A stretch of DNA of 64,000 nucleotides from Schauerella fraxinea (GTDB lineage Bacteria; Pseudomonadota; Gammaproteobacteria; Burkholderiales; Burkholderiaceae_B). The position numbers and the translations under genes were made by a program. Shown here piece by piece: positions 59,093 through 64,000 of the stretch. Numbering within the stretch: position 1 is the stretch's first letter; each line of letters opens with the position of its first letter. The notes beneath the pieces were generated by a model. That model was not told the DNA's origin and did not search any database. It saw only the letters and a program-made list of their open reading frames with translations. Where the stretch lies: positions 806,001 through 870,000 of the forward strand of contig JAVDKK010000002.1 of assembly GCA_030849945.1 (NCBI GenBank), given 5' to 3'.

Positions 59093-62000
59093 CAGGTTTC
59101 AATCTCTCGGCGCTGGCCGTGCGCGAACGCGCGATCACGCTTTTTCTCATTCTGGCTATCGCCATCGCCGGCACGGTGGCCTTTTTTCAACTGGGCCGCG
59201 CCGAGGATCCCTCGTTCACTGTGAAGGTGATGACCGTGGCGGCCAACTGGCCGGGCGCCACCGCCCACGAGATGCAGAACCAGGTGGCCGACCGTCTCGA
59301 AAAGCGGCTGCAGGAATTGACGTATTACGACCGGGTCGAGACGGTAACGCGACCCGGCGCGATGACGATGAAGGTGGTGCTGCGCGACAGCACGCCCCCG
59401 AAGCTGGTCGGCGAGCAGTTTTATCAGATCCGCAAGAAACTGCAGGACGAATCGGTTTATCTGCCGCGCGGGGTGCAAGGCCCGTTCTTCAACGACGAAT
59501 ACTCGGACGTCTATTTTTCACTTTTCTCGCTTGAAGCGCCGGGCTTGCCTCACCGCGAACTGGTGCAGCAGGCCGAAACGCTGCGCCAGCGGTTGCTGAA
59601 GATCGAGGGTGTGCAGAAGGTCAATATCCTGGGCGAGCAGCCGCAGAAACTCATCGTCGAGGTCGCCAACGATCGGCTGGCCACGCTGGGCATCACGCCA
59701 CAAAACCTGATGGATGCGTTGGCCAAACAGAACGATGTGACGTCGGCCGGCTTTGTCGAAACACAGGGGCCCCGCACGCAGTTGCGCCTGGATGGCGCCA
59801 TCGATGGCGTCGAAAGTGTGCGCGCCATTCCCATTGCAGCCAATGGCCGCACGCTCACGGTAGGCGACATCGCGACCGTGCGGCGCGGCTACGAAGATCC
59901 GCCCACCGCCTCCATTCGTCACCAAGGCGAACCGACGCTGATGCTGGGCGTGATCATGGATCCGCATTTCAACGGTTTGAAGCTCGGCGCGTCGCTCGAT
60001 CGGGAAGCCGCCGCGCTCGAGCGCGAACTGCCCTTGGGCTTGTCGTTCGTGAAGGTATCCGATCAGGCGCACGTGATCGACGAGGCCATCGACGAATTCA
60101 TGTTGAAGTTTTTCATGGCGCTGGCCGTGGTGCTGATCGTGAGCCTGCTCACCCTGGGCCTGCGCGTTGGCCTGGTGGTCGCCGCAGCCGTGCCGCTCAC
60201 GCTGGCCGCCGTCTTCGTCATCATGCTCACTACCGGCCGCGAATTCGATCGGGTCACCTTGGGCGCACTCATCCTGTCGCTCGGCCTGCTGGTGGACGAC
60301 GCCATCATCGCCATCGAAATGATGGTGGTGAAAATGGAAGAAGGTGCCGACCGCATCACCGCGGCGACCTACGCCTGGAGCGCGACCGCGGCCCCGATGC
60401 TGTCGGGCACGCTCGTGACCATCATCGGGTTCTTCCCGGTGGGCTTCGCCCAATCGTCGGCCGGTGAGTACGCCGGCAACATTTTCTGGGTAGTGGGCTT
60501 CGCGCTGATCGTGTCGTGGCTGGTCGCCGTGTTTTTCACCCCCTATATGGGCGTGAAGATGTTGCCCGACATCAAGGTCGTCCCCGGCGGCCACGATGCG
60601 CTCTACAACACGCGCAACTATCAGCGCTTGCGCCGGTGGGTGCGCCGTTCGGTGGATCGCAAGTGGCTGACGGCCGCAATCGTGATCGTGATTTTCGCGT
60701 TGGCCGTGGTCGGCATGGGCGCAGTCGAAAAGCAGTTTTTCCCGAACTCCGATCGCACGGAGTTGACGGTCGATGTGTACATGCCCAGCGGCTCGGCCTA
60801 CGCGGCCACCGAAGACCTCACCAAAACCATCGAACGAGCGGTGCAGGCCGAACCCGAAACCACGTGGGTGAGCAGCTATATCGGCCAGGGCGCGCCGCGG
60901 TTTTTCCTGTCGCTGAATCCGGAATTGCCTAATCCCGCCTATGCGCAGATGGTGATTCAAACGCCGGATCCAGCGGCGCGCGATCGCTTGAAGAACAAGA
61001 TCCAGCGGATGGTCAACGACGGCCACTTTCCGGCGGCCCGGGTGCGGGTCAGTCAGTTTCTGTTTGGCCCGCCGGTGCCCTATCCGATTGTGTTCCGAGT
61101 GATGGGTACGGACGTGGATCATGTGCGCACGATCGCCGAGCAGGCGCGGCAAATCATCTCCCGGCACCCCGACACCTTCGACGTTCACCTGGACTGGGGC
61201 GAACGCACGCCGTCATTGCAACTGGTGTTTGACCAACAGCGCCTGCGCTTGATCGGCTTGACGCCGCGCGATGCCGCCCAGCAACTGGCGGCGCGCTTGA
61301 ACGGCGCCGTTGCCACCCAGGTGCGCGAAGGCTTGCGCATCGTGGACGTGCTGGTGCGCAGCCCCGACGAAGAGCGCCATGCCCTGGGCACGCTCAAGGG
61401 CATCAACCTCACCACCCAAGACGGTCGCACCGTGCCGCTGGAACAAGTGGCGCGTTTCGAGACCCGCATGGAAGATCAGGTGCTCAAACGCTATGACCGC
61501 GAAACCTACATTTCCGTGCAAGGCGATATTCGGGATGGCCTGCAGCCGCCTGACGTGACGGCGGCCGTGCTGCCGCTGCTGGCCGATCTGAAAGCAAGCT
61601 TGCCATCCGGATATCACATCGACACCGGCGGATCGGTGGAAGAAAGCGGCAAGGCCAACAAGGCGTTGGCAGCGGTGTTTCCCATCATGCTGCTGGCGAT
61701 GCTCACTGTGATCATGATTCAGGTGCGCTCGTTTGCCGCGATGTTCATGGTGCTGGCCACAGCGCCCCTGGGCCTCGTGGGCGCCGTGCCTACCCTGCTC
61801 CTGTTCAACCAGCCTTTCGGATTCAATGCCATCCTGGGGCTGATCGGACTGGCCGGCATTCTGATGCGCAATACGTTGATTCTCGTCGATCAGATCCACC
61901 ACGATCAGGCGGCCGGATTGAGCGATTACAACGCGATCATCGAGTCTACGGTCAGGCGCGCGCGCCCGGTGATTCTTACCGCCGTCGCCGCCATGCTGGC

Positions 62001-62184
62001 GTTCATCCCCCTCACGTTCTCGACCTTCTGGGGGCCGCTGGCCTTTGTGCTGATCGGCGGCGTCGGGGTGGGCACGATCCTGACCCTGCTGTTCCTGCCG
62101 GCGCTGTATGCACTGTGGTTCCGGGTGAAGCGCCCCGAGCATGACGAAGACGATACGTCCACCCCTGCCGCAAGCGCCGCCTGA
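59089..62184 (+). CDS. RND family efflux transporter permease
   Basis: 1031 aa with the two large periplasmic loops and 12 membrane segments of the AcrB/MexB fold. The proton-relay region LILSLGLLVDDAIIAIEMMV (TM4, two Asp) and the TM10-TM11 region with GFNAILGLIGLAGILMRNTL and LVDQIHHDQAAG are intact. It expels toxic compounds or metabolites using the proton gradient. The sequence is closer to the general RND multidrug branch than to heavy-metal CusA types. It is translationally coupled to the fusion protein gene. Confidence 0.93.
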   Translation: MTGFNLSALAVRERAITLFLILAIAIAGTVAFFQLGRAEDPSFTVKVMTVAANWPGATAHEMQNQVADRLEKRLQELTYYDRVETVTRPGAMTMKVVLRDSTPPKLVGEQFYQIRKKLQDESVYLPRGVQGPFFNDEYSDVYFSLFSLEAPGLPHRELVQQAETLRQRLLKIEGVQKVNILGEQPQKLIVEVANDRLATLGITPQNLMDALAKQNDVTSAGFVETQGPRTQLRLDGAIDGVESVRAIPIAANGRTLTVGDIATVRRGYEDPPTASIRHQGEPTLMLGVIMDPHFNGLKLGASLDREAAALERELPLGLSFVKVSDQAHVIDEAIDEFMLKFFMALAVVLIVSLLTLGLRVGLVVAAAVPLTLAAVFVIMLTTGREFDRVTLGALILSLGLLVDDAIIAIEMMVVKMEEGADRITAATYAWSATAAPMLSGTLVTIIGFFPVGFAQSSAGEYAGNIFWVVGFALIVSWLVAVFFTPYMGVKMLPDIKVVPGGHDALYNTRNYQRLRRWVRRSVDRKWLTAAIVIVIFALAVVGMGAVEKQFFPNSDRTELTVDVYMPSGSAYAATEDLTKTIERAVQAEPETTWVSSYIGQGAPRFFLSLNPELPNPAYAQMVIQTPDPAARDRLKNKIQRMVNDGHFPAARVRVSQFLFGPPVPYPIVFRVMGTDVDHVRTIAEQARQIISRHPDTFDVHLDWGERTPSLQLVFDQQRLRLIGLTPRDAAQQLAARLNGAVATQVREGLRIVDVLVRSPDEERHALGTLKGINLTTQDGRTVPLEQVARFETRMEDQVLKRYDRETYISVQGDIRDGLQPPDVTAAVLPLLADLKASLPSGYHIDTGGSVEESGKANKALAAVFPIMLLAMLTVIMIQVRSFAAMFMVLATAPLGLVGAVPTLLLFNQPFGFNAILGLIGLAGILMRNTLILVDQIHHDQAAGLSDYNAIIESTVRRARPVILTAVAAMLAFIPLTFSTFWGPLAFVLIGGVGVGTILTLLFLPALYALWFRVKRPEHDEDDTSTPAASAA

Positions 62185-62246
62185 TCGCTAGGCACAGCCG
62201 GCCTGACGCGGCGTTGAATGGGCACCCGGGTTGCTGTGGCAGAGGC

Positions 62247-63716
62247 ATGAACGCCACCGCGACGCTACCGCTTCCCCTCGTGCCAGCACACGGCACGACG
62301 ACCGACATTCCGGCAAGGCTCGATCGGCTGCCCTGGTCGCGATGGCATTGGCGCGTGGTGATCGCCTTGGGCGTGGCCTGGATTCTCGATGGTCTGGAGG
62401 TCACCCTGGTTGGGTCGCTCGGCAGCATTCTGGAGCGGCCGGAAACCCTTGGACTGAGTGCCTCACAAGTGGGCTGGTCGGGGTCGCTTTATATCTTGGG
62501 CGCCGTGGTCGGCGCCCTTTTCTTTGGCCGGCTGGCCGATGTGCTGGGTCGCAAAAAGCTCTTTCTGATCACCTTGGCTGTCTATATGGCGGCAACCTTG
62601 GCGACGGCTTTTTCCGATGCGTTCTGGTTTTTCGCGGTGTGCCGCTTCGTGACCGGATTGGGTATCGGCGGCGAGTACGCGGCCATCAATTCGGCGATCG
62701 ACGAACTGGTGCCCGCTCGCGTGCGGGGACGTGTCAGCCTGGCGATCAACGGCAGCTTCTGGGTGGGTGCCGCACTGGGTGCCGGGTTGAGCCTGGTCGT
62801 GCTGGATCCGGCAGTGATGCCTGTGCACTGGGGCTGGCGCTTCGGGTTCATTTTGGGTGCGGTGCTGGCCGTGGCCATTTTGCTCGTGCGGCGCGATGTG
62901 CCCGAAAGCCCCCGCTGGTTGCTGGCACACGGGCGTGCCGAGGAAGCCGAGGCCATCGTGGCCGACATCGAACGCCGCGTGGCCGCCGAGCATGGCACGC
63001 TGCCGCCCGTGCCTGCGCATGCCGGCGTATCCATGGGCGCGCGCGCCGCGCCCAGAATGGCCGATATCGTGCATGTGCTGCTGCACACCTATCGCACGCG
63101 TAGCGTGGTCGCCTTGGCATTGATGGTGTCGCAGGCGTTCTTCTACAACGCCATTTTCTTTACCTACGCCCTGGTGCTGACGCGATTTCATGGCGTGGCC
63201 GATGACCGCGTCGGGCTCTACATCTTTCCGTTTGCGGCCGGCAATGTGCTCGGACCCTTGATCCTCGGCCCGCTGTTCGACCGTATCGGCCGGCGCAAGA
63301 TGATTGCCTTCACCTATATCGTGTCGGGTATCGGTTTGGCGCTCACAGGCTGGGCCTTCATGGAGGGCTGGCTCACCGCCCTCACCCAGGCGCTGTGCTG
63401 GTCGGCCGTTTTCTTCCTGGCGTCGGCCGCGGCGAGCTCCGCCTATCTCACGGTGAGTGAAGTGTTTCCGATCGAAATGCGCGCTTTGGCCATCTCACTG
63501 TTTTATGCCGTGGGTACGGGCGCGGGTGGTTTCGTGGGTCCGATTCTGTTCGGCGCGCTGATCGAAAGCGGCAGCCCCACAGCGGTGGCGGCTGGATACG
63601 CCTTCGGCGCGGTGCTGGTGATCGTGGCCGGCTTGCTGGCGCTGCGGTTCGCGGTCAATGCCGAACGCCGCTCGCTCGAAGATATCGCGGCGCCCATGAC
63701 CAGCACGCCGCGCTGA
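62247..63716 (+). CDS. MFS transporter
   Basis: 489 aa from the ATG at 62247 with 12 predicted membrane segments. The N-terminal half has AWILDGLEVTLVGSLGSILE and GRLADVLGRKKLFLITLAVY (MFS motif A), then FVTGLGIGGEYAAINSAIDE; the C-terminal half repeats motif A as FDRIGRRKMIAFTYIVSGIG. It resembles the sugar-acid/aromatic-acid proton symporter group. SEVFPIEMRALAISLFYAVG is typical. Substrate unknown. No clear ribosome binding site. Confidence 0.88.
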   Translation: MNATATLPLPLVPAHGTTTDIPARLDRLPWSRWHWRVVIALGVAWILDGLEVTLVGSLGSILERPETLGLSASQVGWSGSLYILGAVVGALFFGRLADVLGRKKLFLITLAVYMAATLATAFSDAFWFFAVCRFVTGLGIGGEYAAINSAIDELVPARVRGRVSLAINGSFWVGAALGAGLSLVVLDPAVMPVHWGWRFGFILGAVLAVAILLVRRDVPESPRWLLAHGRAEEAEAIVADIERRVAAEHGTLPPVPAHAGVSMGARAAPRMADIVHVLLHTYRTRSVVALALMVSQAFFYNAIFFTYALVLTRFHGVADDRVGLYIFPFAAGNVLGPLILGPLFDRIGRRKMIAFTYIVSGIGLALTGWAFMEGWLTALTQALCWSAVFFLASAAASSAYLTVSEVFPIEMRALAISLFYAVGTGAGGFVGPILFGALIESGSPTAVAAGYAFGAVLVIVAGLLALRFAVNAERRSLEDIAAPMTSTPR

Positions 63717-63817
63717 CGCGCCCAACCGAATAGCAACGGGATGGCGACAGGGGCGCTCGGCGCCTCGCATGAATTAGACGTCGCTGTTGACGCCGAAGCC
63801 AACGTCAAAGTCGGTAA

Positions 63818-63853
63818 GTCGAGGTCGATGTCGAGGTCGATGTCAATGTCGAG
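63818..63853. repeat. Hexanucleotide repeat GTCGAG/GTCGAT
   Basis: Six consecutive 6-bp units: GTCGAG, GTCGAT, GTCGAG, GTCGAT, GTCAAT, GTCGAG. In one frame they read Val-Glu-Val-Asp-Val-Glu-Val-Asp-Val-Asn-Val-Glu. The surrounding 63717-63876 shows no gene that I can support. Confidence 0.8.
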
Positions 63854-63876
63854 GTGGCTATGGCGAACTCAGCAAG

Positions 63877-64000
63877 TCAGCAGCGGCCCACCAGTTGATC
63901 GAGCGCCTTCAGTGATCCGGCTTGCAGCGGCATCAATCGCGCGCAACTGATCAACTCATTGGCCATCATCTCGCAGGCAGCCGGGTCAAAATCGCTCGTG
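63877..64000 (-). CDS. C-terminal fragment of an unidentified protein
   Basis: The minus strand is open from the window edge to a TGA at 63877-63879. It gives about 40 residues ending LMPLQAGSLKALDQLVGRC, amphipathic and helical. The codon usage fits its neighbours. The fragment is too short for a family call. It lies convergent to the MFS gene. Confidence 0.45.
   Translation of the reverse strand, partial: TSDFDPAACEMMANELISCARLMPLQAGSLKALDQLVGRC

Noticed and set aside
59518..61188. A 556-codon minus-strand frame opposite the RND permease
   Set aside because: His- and Gln-rich shadow sequence with no recognisable motif.
1..64000. tRNA, rRNA, CRISPR, insertion sequence or phage signals
   Set aside because: No cloverleaf with a TTCGAATC-type arm, no regular spacer array, and no transposase or integrase motif was seen.

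Overview
The window is a GC-rich chromosomal segment that is almost fully coding on both strands. Gene content points to a betaproteobacterium of the order Burkholderiales, most likely the family Alcaligenaceae (Bordetella/Achromobacter-like). The reasons are four Bug-type tripartite tricarboxylate receptor proteins, many LysR and IclR regulators beside small catabolic clusters, a nadE-glnB pair, and a surE-pcm-nlpD block. This placement rests on recognised families only; no database was searched. No rRNA, tRNA, CRISPR array, prophage or insertion sequence was seen.

Layout. 1-12.6 kb is mainly housekeeping: a partial rRNA pseudouridine synthase, ubiC plus a DUF2254 membrane protein, yaeQ, a gamma-glutamyltransferase-like enzyme divergent from a LysR gene, glnB-nadE, an YbdG-like MscS channel, argH and an IclR regulator. 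12.9-32.6 kb is an accessory catabolic region made of small modules: (a) cupin - Bug - CoA-transferase - acyl-CoA dehydrogenase; (b) LysR divergent from a 4-oxalomesaconate tautomerase-like gene and a Bug; (c) a five-gene minus-strand unit (FAD oxidoreductase, M19 dipeptidase-like, two Bug proteins, gamma-glutamyltransferase-like) divergent from an IclR gene across a 355-bp gap with a clear dyad; (d) a 987-aa flavin/iron-sulfur oxidoreductase overlapping a DHDPS-family aldolase, divergent from a GcvA-like LysR gene. No tctA or tctB membrane genes accompany the four Bug proteins.

32.6-46.6 kb holds an RraA-like protein, a DUF1345 protein, a YgjP-like metallopeptidase, LysR plus a secreted GlcG/HbpS protein, rlmD, a Spy-like protein, an exonuclease, nlpD-pcm-surE without rpoS in the expected place, plsY, tsaD, an AzgA-type purine permease, a luciferase-like monooxygenase and a thioredoxin. 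46.6-64 kb holds yigZ, ybiT, an ldcA with a histidine-rich tail, tadA, a HAD hydrolase, topoisomerase IB, a secreted protein of unknown function, a GST, tag, a thioredoxin-like protein, an alpha/beta hydrolase, a DUF502 protein, a TetR-RND efflux module with a readable promoter/operator, and an MFS transporter.

Two signals are not explained by gene families. First, gene 3' ends and intergenic gaps repeatedly carry short tandem duplications (units of 6 to about 45 bp); three of them copy the stop codon of the upstream gene, and one places UGA in all three frames. Second, almost every regulator-target gap contains a readable dyad, so several regulons are testable. Some starts were moved inward from the longest reading frame where a ribosome binding site, family start or overlap supported it.
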